From the NCBI GenBank assembly GCA_029379385.1, contig CM055611.1, positions 16,872,062 to 16,936,061 of the forward strand: 64,000 nucleotides of DNA, read 5' to 3'. This document shows, one piece after another, positions 1 through 12,960 of this stretch; within the stretch, counting starts at the first letter, position 1; each line of letters opens with the position of its first letter. The position numbers were made by a program, and so were the translations under genes. The notes under the pieces are model-generated. The model ran no database searches and was not told the origin of the DNA. It saw nothing but the letters and a program-made list of their open reading frames with translations. Source of the DNA: Quillaja saponaria. Its lineage: Eukaryota; Streptophyta; Magnoliopsida; Fabales; Quillajaceae.

Positions 1-39
1 TTTTTTTCTATATCGTTTCAAATACTTGTCTTTTATTTA

Positions 40-70
<31 letters not shown>

Positions 71-560
71 CATTTGAAGAACTCTATCAAAAACTAATAA
101 GAATAGTCATAAAAAAGAATGACATAAAAATTGTTTTTTTACCACATTATAATATTTTTTTTAATTTGTCAATATTTTCATAATTATTTTTCAAAATTCA
201 TTGCATACTTTTTTTTTCTTTACTTAATTTATCTTAGCTTGATTATTTTCAAAAATCTAAAAAGCAATATTAGATAACATCAATGATATGTTTTTTTCCT
301 AATTATTCTTTTTATATTTTTTTGACTTTATTCATTATGAATATAAAATCTAATATTTTAAAATATTAGTGAGTTTTGTCTCGTGATAGATGATGATAAA
401 AAATTACGAATATTGGATAATGATAAATGTCATCATATTAGTTAATGTTCTTTAATATTCATCTTGGATATTTCATTTCATGGAGATAATCCCCTTAACT
501 AAAGCATGAAGGAAGGACAAAAATTTTGTCCCAAGAAAAGTTTGAATAACCTTATATTAA
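1..560. other. AT-rich intergenic DNA with short repeats
   Basis: No coding potential is visible. The stretch has many T and A runs, and a TTTA/TA microsatellite lies at about 33-70. Nothing else was recognised. Confidence 0.6.
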
Positions 561-1208
561 CACTGTAAGAAAAACACAATTTAATCAGAGACAGAGTCCC
601 TCAATAAATCTTGATCGCTAATTAACGAGGAAAACAAACAATCTCTCCCTGGTTAATCTTTTGCTTCCTTTTGTGCAGTCCTGCGCTAACTTGAATGGGA
701 ATTCCTTCGCTAATATATCCCTTTACTAAGTTGGCATTTTCTAGGAAATCTTTTGCTAATTTGAATTTTTTTAATTTTTTGCAATATTCTGTTTTATTCC
801 TTATGTACAATTCAAACTAGTGTTAAAGACATTCAGCATCTCACATCAAATTCCAAAAAACCTCAAAAAATCAACTTGTCAACAACACAACTCACAAGTG
901 CTTCATCTTGATTATTATCGAGGATTAGTGAGGGGTAGCTTCCCTCGTTAATCCTAGCTAAATTAAATTTGAATCAAATGAAATGCCGTAGCATTTATTG
1001 AGAGACTAGCAAGGGTAGTCTTCCCTGGCTAAAGTTTGAGGAAGGCTCCAGTCCTTCGTTACATAATCCTTGTAATTTTCTCCATAATAAGAGGTCTATA
1101 GACTTATATATAGTGTGAACTTTACTATGTTAGTAATAGAGTTACCACATTGGCATATTCTCTCTTTTAATTTTGTATGATTTAGGGTTATGACACTGGA
1201 TTACAGTG
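561..1208. mobile_element. CACTA-like non-autonomous element (probable)
   Basis: The left end reads CACTGTAAGAAAAA, and a matching inverted end, TTACAGTG, stops at 1208. Both ends are flanked by TTAA. Between 600 and 1060 are repeated motifs of the kind GATTAGTGAGGG and GCTAATTAACGAGG in both orientations, which are typical CACTA subterminal repeats and resemble those of the element at 7166-9623. CACTA elements normally make a 3-bp target duplication, so the 4-bp TTAA flank is atypical. The right half lacks the subterminal motif and overlaps a direct repeat (1101-1352), so the right border is uncertain. No coding sequence. Confidence 0.4.
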
Positions 1209-1352
1209 TTAAGACATAAAAGAGCCTAGAATTCATCTTTGATATTGTGTTAAAAATCAATTAATTGGTATTAGAAGGAGAACTTATATAAAGTGTAGAG
1301 CTCCACTATGTCAAAAATATTAAGAGTTACCAAATGTTGATCTCACTTTCTC
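1101..1352. repeat. Imperfect direct repeat, two ~70-bp copies
   Basis: Copies at about 1101-1165 and 1281-1352 share the blocks ACTTATATA, AGTGT, ACTATGT and AGAGTTACCA in the same order. Their source is unknown. They may be remains of a small LTR-type element. Confidence 0.45.
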
Positions 1353-1620
1353 CATGTTTAACCTCTTCTATTTTTTTTTTCTTTTTCTTCTGTTATGTCC
1401 CTCAACTACTATTTGTTTTCAGTTTTTTAAGGAATGCATTTTTCATTTGTTAATTTTAATAAAATTATTTAAAAATAAAAAAAAATTTATCATAAACATG
1501 CAACTAGAATAAATTACGAAAAAGATATAACCAATAGGATTGTTTGAGTGAATTAAAGAAGGTAAAGCTTTTCACATGATAATATTTAATTGCCACGAAC
1601 CTCCTTAGTTAGGTTTGGCA
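1209..1620. other. AT-rich intergenic DNA
   Basis: Apart from the second copy of the direct repeat, only T-rich and A-rich tracts are present. No gene was seen. Confidence 0.5.
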
Positions 1621-2382
1621 GAAATACCTTTCTAGCCTTTAAATATTCTATGGAGTTTCAATTTGGTCCGCACATTTTTAATTGTGTCTAGTTAGTTTTT
1701 AAATTTTTTTGAATGTCTTATCAAGCATGGTTTTGTTGTTTAAATTAATAAGGAAAAATTGTTAACACGTAGTCCAAAAGAGTTGGCTGTTTTATTAACT
1801 TCTCGTTGAATATTCTTATGAAACATAATAGTGAGTATAATCTTTTTAAATATTTTAGTTTAAAATCATCATAAATTTTTTAGTTCTCATATAAATGACT
1901 TGTTTTTTATCGGACTAGTGAGCTAATTAGTCGAGGTACACGTAAATTAGTCCACACACACCTGACAACTAGTAAAAGAAAAAAAAAAAAACTATTGACA
2001 TGTCCAGTAATGTTTTTAGAGTATTCTATTTTGATATATTGGATTTTTTTTTTAATTACATCTCATTTTAATTTCTCTTTTGTCATTTTTTTTTATGTTT
2101 CATTTCTTGCATAATTGAAAAATAAAAACTTTTTTTCTTCATGTCATAGTTTAAACAAAGAAGAATTTAGTTGAAATTCTGTAAGTTTTGAAAATTGTCT
2201 ATTTTTCAATTTCATTTGAGCAAAACAAAGTATGGTCTTAACTTTTATTAAAAAAATAAATAAATTGGGACTACTTAGAAACAATCAACAAAATGAAAAT
2301 ACTAACTAGACATAATTGAAAATGTGATGATTAAATTGAAACTAGAGAGAAAGTTTGGAGACTAAAAAGGTACTTTTGTCAA
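1621..2382. mobile_element. DNA-transposon remnant with long inverted termini
   Basis: The left arm (1621-1702) and the reverse complement of the right arm (about 2299-2382) align over some 75-80 bases. Shared blocks include TACCTTT, TTTCAATTT and GTGTCTAGTTAG. The middle holds no open frame. Length and arm structure suit a non-autonomous Mutator-like or other TIR element. No clean target duplication was found, so the exact ends and superfamily are open. Confidence 0.5.
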
Positions 2383-3189
2383 TATCCCAATATCTTTCAC
2401 AACAAGGGTGTTTAGATAGTTATTTACACGAATTTGTCTTAGAATTAGAATTTGATAGCCCACCTGTACTTCCATTTTTTTTTAGTTTGCCGAACATTTA
2501 AGAATTGAAATTCTATGTTTTACCTTAATTTCTTTAAATGGATAGACACTTACAAATTTTTTACTTAATTCTTATGGCGAGAATCATATCAAATATTATT
2601 CTAATTAACTCTCTTGTGTCGCAAAATTGTTTTGTATTTATGTCATCATTTATAGCTATACACCATAATAAATCACCATCAATCTCTGTTACCATGCCAC
2701 CCATAATTTTTTTTATGTGATTCAAACTTACTAATAATAATTCTTTTGAATTCCAATTCCTATTTTCATTACGTCCTAGAGTGCTTTTGGAGCAAAAAAA
2801 AAAAAAATGGAATTGATAGGATTTGCCGTCAATGAAGGTATTGTTTGTTGTTCCTGACTACCAACTATGAGATTCATTGCCTTCACATGTCCCCCCATTA
2901 GTGGTGGCTGTCATCTTTAATGATTTTGATAAATTGTGGTATTCGATGGTATTTTTTCCTGTTTCTTGTCATGGATGAAGTCAACTAGATGTAACAACAT
3001 TACTGTCAGCGATAATGATGAGTGACATGTTGAATAAATTGGATAATTTAATTGATTTTTATAACTAAAATTACATATAAATGCTATAACAAAAATTTAA
3101 TTTTAAAATATTATTTCATTATGGGTATAATCGATTGAAATACTCGAGTCAACAACCATCATAATGATCGTAGCTGACAAAATTCATAG
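2383..3189. other. Intergenic DNA, nothing recognised
   Basis: Small open frames here have no family-like sequence and lie in AT-rich DNA. No repeat or gene could be supported. Confidence 0.5.
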
Positions 3190-4500
3190 TCAATTTAGGA
3201 CCCCATTCTAAAACAGTGAAAGAATGACAACTGCAGGATTTCAGCAAGATAAAGTTCAATCAGCTAAAGGAAGAAGTCAATTGGTTGAATATCAGTTACC
3301 TCGATTAGCTGAAGTTCATGCTCGAATCCACTGTATTATCTTAGTCAGTTGAAGTCTTTCATGAATCATCTATCAGTTATCTTAACTATACAAATGACAT
3401 TGTTTCCTTTAAGACATTCAGTTAAAGATCTTTCTCAATCAGCTGAATCCTTTTGAAGTTACATTGTTCAGCTGAAGGCTATTAGTGGATCATCTTTTAA
3501 TCAGCTGAAGTCTATGCAAACGAAAACATTTTAAGACAGCCAGCTAAAAACACTAATTGAAGATTTTAACAGTTAGCTGAAGTCCATGCAAACAACATTA
3601 TTTTATTTAAGATAGTCAATTGAAGCCATTCACAATCAGTTGTACTTTGATCAATTATTTTCTCTTCAGTCAGCTGTAAGGACTAGACGATGTCATTCCA
3701 CTAAAATACTCAACCAAAATTTCTCAGTTGTGCTCTTATTTTACAATTGAAGAAGGTCAATTTATATACCAATAACATTTTGGAAGTCAGTCTACTGAAC
3801 CTTCTTATTTTGATCGACTGAACCCATCAGTTGAGCTGCTCACTCAGTCAATTGAATATCTTCATCTTCTTCCTCAGCTGTTTGGATTAAATGTACTTTT
3901 TGTGTCATCTTCAGATGTAGACAAATTCATACAACTAAGAAGATAACATCAGTGTCAATATTCTACTCAGCAAATATGAAGTACGGCGCACAATCTAAAG
4001 TTTTAAATAAATGACATACGCGACTATCTGTTTATTCTTATTTTGTACCGTCTCAGACAACAGTTTCAAATTCTTTGAGAATGGATAGAAAACAGATTGA
4101 TTTATAAATTGAAGGAGTTGGGACAAGAATATATATAGCAGATACGTGAATATACAAGACTACACAACGAAATTCAAATTCTTAAACTTTCATATTCAAA
4201 TTTGAAATTCTCAGTAATAGAGCAAGAAGAAAACTCATTTTTTTTTTCTTCAAGACTCTGATTGCTTATGAACAAATCAAAACACTTTCGCATCTTTGAT
4301 TTAGTTTTGTATTTTTGAGTGTTTATGATTTGTGAATCACAAATTCTCTCTTTGTTAAAATAGTAAGTGGGAAATTAAAGCTTGGGATTAAGCTAGATAT
4401 GTTTCTATTTTGTATGAGTTCGTTAAAACTTGTAAAGATTGTTGAGCCTTGTAATTCAATTTCTATAAGGTTTCTAATCAGCTCTGCAGTTTAGTTATTA
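3190..4500. mobile_element. Probable LTR (solo or fragment), Ty1/copia-like
   Basis: From 3240 to 3900 the motif TCAGCTGAAG and variants (TCAGTTGAAG, TCAATTGAAG) recur many times at irregular spacing. They are followed by a TATATA region near 4130 and a transcript-leader-like stretch to about 4500. LTRs of plant copia elements of the Sirevirus/Maximus type often carry scattered short repeats of this kind ahead of a TATA box and a leader. No paired LTR, primer site or coding region was seen, and neither end could be fixed, so the class is an inference. Confidence 0.35.
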
Positions 4501-7165
4501 TTAGATTTGAGCTCTCAATTAAACAGATGAAAGATAATGAAAAATAATGTGACTTGATGACATAATTAATTGACAAATAAAAATTTGAAGTGTAGCTTTG
4601 TAAAAATACATTTAAAACCGAAAAGGAAATCAATTTATTTCTTTTTTTCCTTCATTTTATCGGAAGCCAAATTTCAAATTTTTAGATAAGGGAAGACGAC
4701 GATGGGAGAGGACCAAGACCAAGACCAAAGATTCATCCTATCTTGTAACTAATGTATATTAATTGATATCCCTATTTATTGTTGGTCACGTCTAACATTA
4801 TTAGGCATGACATTATTTATCAGTTTTCGTTAAATTAATTTAATCAAAAAGCGACGATTCAATTGTAATTAATTTAAAGATAAGAGTTAAAGTAAATTTC
4901 TGGTCAAATCAAATTAAAAATATATATAATTTAGCTTTAGAATTTCGAAAGACATAAAACGAATATGTTTTTCTACTTTTCTTGAATTAATGGAGGCCGT
5001 TGGTCATTCTGTGCAAGTCTGCAACGCAATGTATCTTTATGCAAAGTGGTAGATGCAGACTTTGATTAGGGTAGACATCTGTTGTAAACGGGTTCACCTA
5101 AAAAGACGTCGCCAAAAACAGTAAAGATTCACTCGGATGGGGTGATTGTGACCACTCCTTGGCATTCTTTTTGAATGGCCAGAAATAGGGACACAGTTGG
5201 CTACTTTGCTGAAAGCAAACCTTGTATATATCCTCCACATGTTTATGAACAAAATAACATTTACATAATCTATTTCTTTCTTCTTCTTTTTTCACACTTT
5301 CCTTTTATAAATTTTAAAATTATTCTTAAAAGGTAAAACATATTCTTACAAAATTTTAAAAATTGTTATGTTAATAACAAGAAAAAATAAAATCTAAATA
5401 GTTAAAAATTTGATCGTATTTACCATCTATGTAACAATATATGAACCTAAGCTACAAATAATATTTCATAATTCATTCAAGAATAAAGAGTATCTTTTCA
5501 TTTTGTGTAATTACATTGAATTAAGTCATTCAAAATTACACTTTGATCTTTGTGTTTTGAAATTCTTCCAATTCAGTCATTCAAAATTACATTTATTTTC
5601 ATTTGGGTACTAGACTTACTCTCACGTCAAATTAATTGAGGACAAAAACGTTGATAGAAATTATTGAGAAAAAGAGATGAAGACATGAAAACATTCATTT
5701 AAGTTTCAATAAATTTCACTTTTATGTTATCAAATCTTCTACGCAATTCGTTGTTGTCTCAAATTCAATTACAGTTAGTTTTAAATTAAATTTTACTATT
5801 CACATTTAGCTTATACGATATTTATTTAGTCATTTCGTGAATCTTTAACTATAATTTTATTTATTTAAGGTTGATGTCAATATTATTACTTCATTTTCGT
5901 CTTTTTCTAATAAAAATTTTCATATATTAAGCATGTACTTAGTGTCTAAATATTAAATGTAGATAAACGATATTTATCTTAAAAATTATGTGATACCACA
6001 TGAATCAAAATATTAGAAGTGTGGTTTGACATTCTTTGGAATTTTGTAATCTTCCAAATCTTAATTAATAGTTAAATTATTAAAATTTAATTTATATTAC
6101 TAGACTTATGATATGAATTATTCATTTATGATGTAAGTCTTGTTTGTTGGAAGGGTGTTATTGTGATTTTCTATTTGCACCCATGGATGGAAGGGAGCCA
6201 AAGTCTTCCCCGATGGTGATCATGCATGCATCTGAGTATTGTCATAATTCATAAGTACTTCTTGTGTGGTTCAATTTAAAAGTGACAAGTCTCATTTATT
6301 GGGTATCCTAAGTTGAGGGACCCAATATTTGAGAAAAAGAAAAAGTCTGATGTACACCTGTCATGTATCCACGTGTAAGGTTATTAAGTATAGTCTACCT
6401 CATGTATCCAAACTCATGCCTTACATTTCTGTTTTTTATTCATAAATAAATTTTCTTTCATAAATTATTTTTTCTCATTTTCAACTAATTCTCACATCTC
6501 TTAAATAATACTATTATACACAATATTTAATTATACAATAATAAATTTATATTAACCAATTGATAAAATTATCACACACTTAATCATCAATTTGTAAAAG
6601 CTTATCATTGAGTTTATAAGAATTTCTCTGCATGTAGTATTTAATTTTTAAAAATTGACAATTGAAGAAGGTTAAAAGGAGGGAATACACTTATTTAGAG
6701 AGAGATACACAGACTCCTTTTTTCTTTTCTCCCAAATTCAAACAGTTCCTGAAAAGCTGAAAATACTCTCTGTGATTGATGTCTACAGACTGAATGGGTT
6801 TTCACGTAAACACCAACAAACTTGGGTTGGTATTTGAGAGACATGGAAAAGAGCCTCTAATTGTTCCTTTTAATGAAACACACATAGATAGAGAAAGAGA
6901 TAGAGTGTACAAAAGGTCGAAAAAGCTAAATATGAAATGAAGGGGACCATTTCCTTTTTTTTAATCTTTTGTTAATTGTTTGAATATTTTTCTTTTAGGA
7001 CATACCATTAGGGTGATAATTTTTGGCACTGACACAAGCTTTGATTTGAAAATGATACAAAATTAGAAAATTATAGTTGGTCATAAATGAGTTTATACTG
7101 AATAAGTTAAATATTAAGAAGACAAATAATCCATTCAAATGATTTTTTTTGAAATATAACTATAT
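4501..7165. other. Long AT-rich intergenic stretch
   Basis: No convincing exon on either strand. A 17-base block (AGTCATTCAAAATTACA) occurs twice, at about 5524 and 5577, probably old transposon debris. Short purine-rich tracts lie at 6690-6720 and 6880-6905. Common conserved plant microRNA sequences were looked for by eye and not found. Confidence 0.5.
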
Positions 7166-7690
7166 CACTATAAGAAAAATATTATTTAGCCATAAATTTA
7201 GGGAGGGACAATCTCTTTCTATTCCTTCTCTAACCAGTGAGGGATTAGAGAGGAAAACTATATTCCTCGCCAAATTGGTGCTAAGACAATTTTTCTTATA
7301 AATTGTATTTGCATATTTATCGAGAAATTAGCAAGGGATTACCGAGAAAGTTTTTCTTCCTAACTATAGTTAGAGATTTACGCCTCGTTAATCCCTTATT
7401 AAAAACCCTAAAAGTTTAGATAGGGGTGAGGAAAATTATTGATCTCTAATTTTAGGTATGACCGACATTTTCTCACTATTTCCTCCCTAAGAAACACATG
7501 CATCCATTTTATTCAAATTTGGATTAGAGAGAAAAATTAGAATGGAATTAGTGAAGGATTAGTGAGGCATTAGCAAGAGAATTTCAAATTTTGGTTTTCC
7601 TTTACCATCACCATTTTTGGTTTTTCTCTCTCTCTCAATCTTCATTGAATATCTTCCACCACCGCCCCTCACCGTCACCCCTAGGCCCCG

Positions 7691-7722
7691 CCACCACCAC
7701 CACCACCACCACCACCACCACC
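7691..7722. repeat. CCA microsatellite, 32 bp
   Basis: An uninterrupted CCA/CAC trinucleotide run in otherwise AT-rich DNA. In one frame it would encode a His tract and in another a Thr tract. Those short frames have no start context or family resemblance and look incidental. Confidence 0.9.
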
Positions 7723-7838
7723 TTCACTGCTCGTGCCACACCCTCCAGTTGCTGCTGCCGCCACCCAATCCTCCAACAACCTCCATATTTGGATCTCCTT
7801 AAAGTATGTGAAATTTAGATTTTTTTATTTATTTATTT

Positions 7839-8300
7839 TTAAGTTTTGATTTATGGGTTGATTTGTTTGTAAAATTTATTTTAGGTGTGAGATATTGGTT
7901 GATTGTTAGAAATTTAGGATTTTTGGGATTATGTTTGATATATTTATGAAATTTATTGTTTAAGAGTTGATTTGTTTGTGTAATTGATTTTAAGTATGAG
8001 ATATTGGTTGATCTTAATTGATTTTTTACTTTATCTTTGGTCAAACTGAAGAGGTGATTAGCCGAGATGTCACATAAACTGACCTAGACATACTTGATCG
8101 CCAAATAAAAAAAATTAAAAATTTTTGGGTTTATGTTTTTGATTTATGGGATGATATATTTATGAAATTTATTGTTTATGAGTTGATTTGTTTGGGTATT
8201 TGATGAAGTGTGAGACATTGGTTGATTGTTAGAAATTTAAAGTTTTTGAGTTTATGTTTTTTAATTTACAGGATGGTATATTTATGAAATTAATTATTAA
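7839..8300. repeat. Imperfect tandem repeats, ~110-150 bp units
   Basis: The blocks GAGTTGATTTGTTTG, GAGATATTGGTTGAT, TGTTAGAAATTTA and TATATTTATGAAATT recur in the same order three or more times. The array is interrupted near 8040-8110 by unrelated sequence. It lies inside the CACTA element. Confidence 0.65.
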
Positions 8301-9784
8301 TTTTTTAATTTTGATTTATTTACTTAAATATATAATCTGATCTTTATGAAAATTGAAACCCTATTTGATTGTAATGGAATTGTATATAAATTAAGCTAGA
8401 ACTTTAAAGTTTATGCATTGAATTGTGATTTTGGAAGGGTTTTGATGCATTCTATTGAACCGGCCTTGTTTTGTTAAGTGATTAAAATGTTGAATTTTGA
8501 TTTTATGGACGAGTATGAATAATTGAGTTTGGAATATCTACAAAGTTAATTGCATAAAAATCATGCTTGGAAGAGTTGTGAAAGAGTAAATGAGAAAAAT
8601 GAGAAATTGAATAAAGAAAACCTATAATTACTTTAGTATGGAATTATGATTGATGATCATGTGTGTGTGTGAATGTGGGTTTGACTCGGGTTGTGAGGGA
8701 TGGAGACATAAGAAGCCACACTTGCATACATATAAAAGAAAACTTGTGAAAGAGTAAGACTTTTTATCAATATGCATTTGTCCTGCTTGCTAACATATGT
8801 AAGTTTTGTATGTAATCTTGTGAGGAGAAGCTATCATTTTTTTTCTTTTTACTAATTATAAAACTATATTTGGCTTTAAAGTGAGGATTAAACTACTTTA
8901 TGATAGTTTTAGTAATTTATTTTTTTTACAAAATAATATACATACTTAGAGTAGTTATATGTAGCAAAAAATTATCTTAGAGGTCTCATTCTTATTTGAT
9001 ACATTATTCGATTATCATATTTTAAATATTACATAATCTAGAAGAAGATATTAATGGATTTGAGTTGTTGACTAATTTTTTATTGTAACTCAGCATGCAA
9101 TTAAAATATCAGGCTTGCAATAGGAAAAAGCAGCTCAGAGTTGACTCTGCATTTTCATTCTTTTTATTTAATTTTTAGAGAAATTAAATTTAGTATTAGA
9201 ACAATAAATGTGATTTGTTTTGGAATATATGTAATTGTGTTAATTAAACTATTAATAAAATACAATCGTGTGTCTTTTATTTGAGCATATTTTGAATCAA
9301 ATTGAAATTACTATTAATTAATATAGCATTAAGGAAAAAAAATAATGGTTTGCAAATTATTATTTTGAAAACTTATTCGCAAAATTTTTGCAAGGATATG
9401 TGCTTTCTTTGTGAGGGAACAACAAATGGATTTATGAGCGTTTTTATCTTAATTTAGCGAGGGATTAAAGAGGTATTATTAAGGATATATCCACGGCTAA
9501 TTTTAACGGAGCAATTTAACAAATAAATTTAACCATGAAATTTGTAAGGGATTACAAAGGAAATTTTTGTTCCATGGCTATTTAGCAAGGGACTCATTCC
9601 CCCACTAATCCTCGCTAATAGTGATATATCAAAAATTGTGTTGGATTAGCTAAAATTGACCTGATCTTGTCAACTAAGTTTCTAAAATAGTATGAACCAA
9701 AGGCGCCAAAACAAATTATCATCCCTTAACCTCAGGTTGTCTATAAACAACTTATTGCCAAACATTATAAATCAATTAAAAAGC

Positions 9785-10030
9785 TAGGCATGACAATGAG
9801 TTGGAACATGACCCAATCCAAATTGAATTATCTTAAAATCTGAGATGATTCACAAATGATTTGATTTATAGTATACAAAATTCGATATGATCCAAATTAA
9901 ACTTATTATTAATTTTTTTTAATAGACTTCAACATAGCTTTGTATTTATCCACAGATTGATCCTAACTCTATATCCACTTCGAACTAATGATCATGGACT
10001 GATTCAACGGATCAAATTATCATTCCTCTA
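9785..10030. mobile_element. Possible hAT-like MITE
   Basis: The left edge TAGGCATGACAAT and the reverse complement of the right edge TAGAGGAATGATAAT align with small gaps. They resemble the TAGGGGTGGCAAT-type ends of small plant hAT elements. No matching 8-bp duplication is visible. Confidence 0.3.
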
Positions 10031-10309
10031 TAAGTGCAATTATGCATATCTTGAACTAAACAAGCAAATCAATTTTAAAGAATGACTCATTACTATCATT
10101 AGCAAGATCATTTATATATATATATATAGTAAGCCTATTCACAAGCAAATTCAGTAATAGGATCCCAAATAGACTTCAAAATCAAGTCTCAGAATGCAAT
10201 GAACAATAACCTCTGCATGAACACATAAAAATCATGGCTCTTCATACCATAAATTTTGCATTCCTTTCGGTTTACACAATGAGAAAACTAAAGGCATAAG
10301 GATTTGGGA

Positions 10310-12960
10310 ACTTCATATCATAACCAACTTCTTATCATCCTTGCTCAAGGCATAGGTTGTTTTAGGCTTAAAATTTTTTCCATTCAGCTCACGCAATTCC
10401 AATTCTGGAAAATAATTTAACTCTTCCAAATCTTGACGAGCTTGTGGATTGTCCTTAATTGATTTTACCTTTAAAGTCCCTGACATTATTGAAAATATTG
10501 TCAAACACATTATTCTCAATATGCATGACGTCTAAGTTGTGGTATATTGGTAGACCAATATCGGAACTTTCAGAATATACTCATCTTTACCCAATGATGA
10601 TCATTTCCATACCAAACAACATCGAATAATCTAACCCTAGCTAATACCTCCTCACTCAACAATCTCTCGAAGGTGGTGGGTCTTTCTCCATGGTATTCTT
10701 TTTGAAACTTTTCTTTTACTTTTGGAAATGGTGATTCTCGGGTAAGAATTGACGATGACAATTAAACCAACATCGTTTCCTACCATTCTTGAGTGTGAAT
10801 GATTTTGTATGTTCCATGCGTATTGGACATAATAGTTTACCACGAGTACTCAACCCAGAAATCATATTGTAAGCAAAGAATGAACTGTCTTTAGAAGAGC
10901 CGCTCTTATAATAAAGTTTTCTTTCAAAGATTTATCAAAAATCAAAATGTCATCTCTCTAAAAAAATCAATTCGTCTATTAAAGGCTTAAGATAGACATC
11001 TAAATTCATGTTAGGATGGTCCAGACCAAGAATTACCATGAGTACCCCTTGCTGCTTCATGCACGTGCCTAGTGTTAGGTTATAAGGAATGATACACACC
11101 AACCAACTTGAATATTGAGAACATGAATTACCAAATAGAGTGAGTCAATCTATTGAGAGCTAAACTCTAACATTTCTTATTTCTAGTAACCACGATAGAT
11201 GAACTTTATCAAAGTGTTTTCACTTCTCACCATCAGACGGATGTATTATCATGCCAGGTTTTTTTCGTTTTCCCTCCTTGTGTCATCTCATATCTTTTGC
11301 AATGACTTCAAACTTATAAAATCTATGTAATCTTTTCATGATCGGCAAGTGTAGCAATATCTTATGAGTTATGTTTTTTTTATCCCTTGCTTGAATCGGG
11401 ACTCTTTATAAACATCAGAATGAGTTTTATGCTAGTTATTATCATAATACAACTGATATTAATTTAGGCAAACAACAATCTTGTCATATCCAAGTCCTAA
11501 CTCCTTCACTAACTTTCTAGACTAGTAAAAAGTTCCAGTAAACTTCTCATTCCTTGGTATGAGACCTTCATTAGGGCTAAGCAATTGGTCGAGTGGGTCG
11601 GTTTTGAGCCTTTTTCTGGCCGACCCGACTATTTCAGTTCCAAAAAGTATCACCCACCATAACAACCTGACTTAGTCGATTTCTAATATTTGCCAATTGC
11701 CGAAAATTGTAGGAAAATCAATCAGTTTCGGTCAGTTAATCAACATCCCCTATATCCCATTTTTTAAACCAAAAAAAAAAAAGAAAGATTATAGAGTTTA
11801 ATGAAATTAAGAATCAATCACGATGTTATTACCAATTACAAACTAAATTTTACAAGAATAACATAATAAATTCATAAACTAGAAAAAAAAAAAAAAAAAA
11901 AAAACAAAAAAAAAAAAACTATATTTGAACCTCCATAGATAGATTCATCAAATTACAGATACAAGTTGCTGAAATCATCAAAAAAGTTGAAGAGATATTG
12001 GAAGAACCACCACATTATGAAAGAATGTCGAGTAGGAAAAAGTGAGTAAGCACCCATACCAACCACAAAAATCTGAAAATGTCAACTGTTAACCTTAAAA
12101 TTAGTAGATCTACAACTGCAGTCATAAATTTTGGGTGTATGCAAGTCGAAGAAGTAAACTTAGGTTCACTTCAACTCTTCTAACACTGCAGTAGCTAACC
12201 ATGAAGTTGAAGGGCTGAGAGATAGATGATGAAGATTTTGGCATAGAGAGAAAAGGAGGAATTAGGAGAAAGGAAGAGAGCTTGTTATTGTTTCTAGATC
12301 TCTTTCTCTGGCGGCCGAACATCAAAGAAAGGAAATTGTTTTGGATTTAGGATTTGTTTCTACTTTCTATATTACATTAGTTAAAGTAGGCTTATAAGGT
12401 AAAATGGGCTGGTTGAAAGTTAGTCTCATTATCAAGTTATAAATCAGCTGAGCTTGTTATGGTCCAGTTAGTTGGCCGAATTGTAATAATTATGTAACCC
12501 GCCAAACCGACCCGACCTATCTTTAGATTAAAATTTTCAACCAATTTTGAACTAATAAAATTGGGTTGGGTCAATTTCGGCCCAAATCAGGCAAATTCAA
12601 ATCGGTTAATCGGTTTTTTGAATATTATGCTCAACCTTACCTTTCATGATTTGGACAAACCTATTGTAACAATTCTCTAACACATTAAATTTTGATTTTT
12701 AATTCAACAGTTGAGTCACGATTGACATAATAGTTTCATCACATCTTTCCTATACCGGATCATCAATAATTGCCAACATATCATAGAACTTTTGCATCTT
12801 CAAGATTAAGATTCTTAGGTCCCAATTGTAATTTGTACCTAATGATTGTCTAATATCATTTTTGTCATCCGATTCGTATCAGTTAGGATTTCATTTTCAA
12901 CAACATTTGGTGATCCACATTATGTAAACTTCAATTTTAATAGGGTGTGACAAAACTCTT
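10310..12960 (-). pseudogene. CACTA transposase (TNP2 / Transposase_21) pseudogene
   Basis: Read on the minus strand, with frameshifts and stops, this follows the plant TNP2 order. An N-terminal part (about 12840-12640) gives a decayed TQLLN...NCYNRF segment. After an inserted element the match resumes with KLVKELGLGYDKI and HPSDGE-WKHFDKVH (11550-11150), then PYNL-LGTCMKQQGVLMV and NLDVYLKPLIDEL (11100-10970). Next come GKLLCP, TKSFTLKNGRKRCWF and CHRQFLPENHHF (10840-10720). The end is NPQARQDLEE and YALSKDDKKLV (10500-10315). TNP2 is the DDE-type transposase of CACTA elements and acts in the nucleus on the element's ends. At least several disabling changes and the 1.07-kb insertion mean it cannot make protein. 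Confidence 0.85.
11572..12639. mobile_element. Non-autonomous hAT-type element inserted in TNP2
   Basis: The left end TAGGGCTAAGCA pairs with the right end TGCTCAACCTTA, as in the TAGGGGTGAGCA class of plant hAT MITEs. The flanks are ACCTTCAT (11564-11571) and CCTTTCAT (12640-12647), an 8-bp target duplication with small changes. The subterminal parts are GC-rich with GGGTCGG / CCGACCC-like motifs in opposite orientations. A long A run lies at 11882-11919. The transposase matches on both sides of the insertion belong to one TNP2 gene, which supports the borders independently. The short frame at 12122-12325 has no recognisable family. Confidence 0.7.

Larger units (their letters stand above)
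7166..9623. mobile_element. Non-autonomous CACTA (En/Spm-like) element
   Basis: It begins CACTATAAG and ends CTAATAGTG, an 8-of-9 inverted match. Both ends carry many subterminal copies of a GAGGGATTAGAGAGG-like motif: at left about 7220-7580, at right about 9450-9620. Such motifs are where CACTA transposase proteins bind. Inside are a CT-rich leader-like segment, a CCA microsatellite and 110-150 bp imperfect repeats, but no transposase. The flanking trinucleotides (TAT left, ATA right) do not match, so the target duplication has decayed or one end is misplaced by a few bases. Confidence 0.6.

Noticed and set aside
6150..6260. Possible miR319/miR159-like segment (GGAAGGGAGCC)
   Set aside because: Only a short partial match, with no foldback partner nearby.
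7591..7818. Frames with His or Thr tracts
   Set aside because: They are translations of the CCA microsatellite inside a CACTA element.
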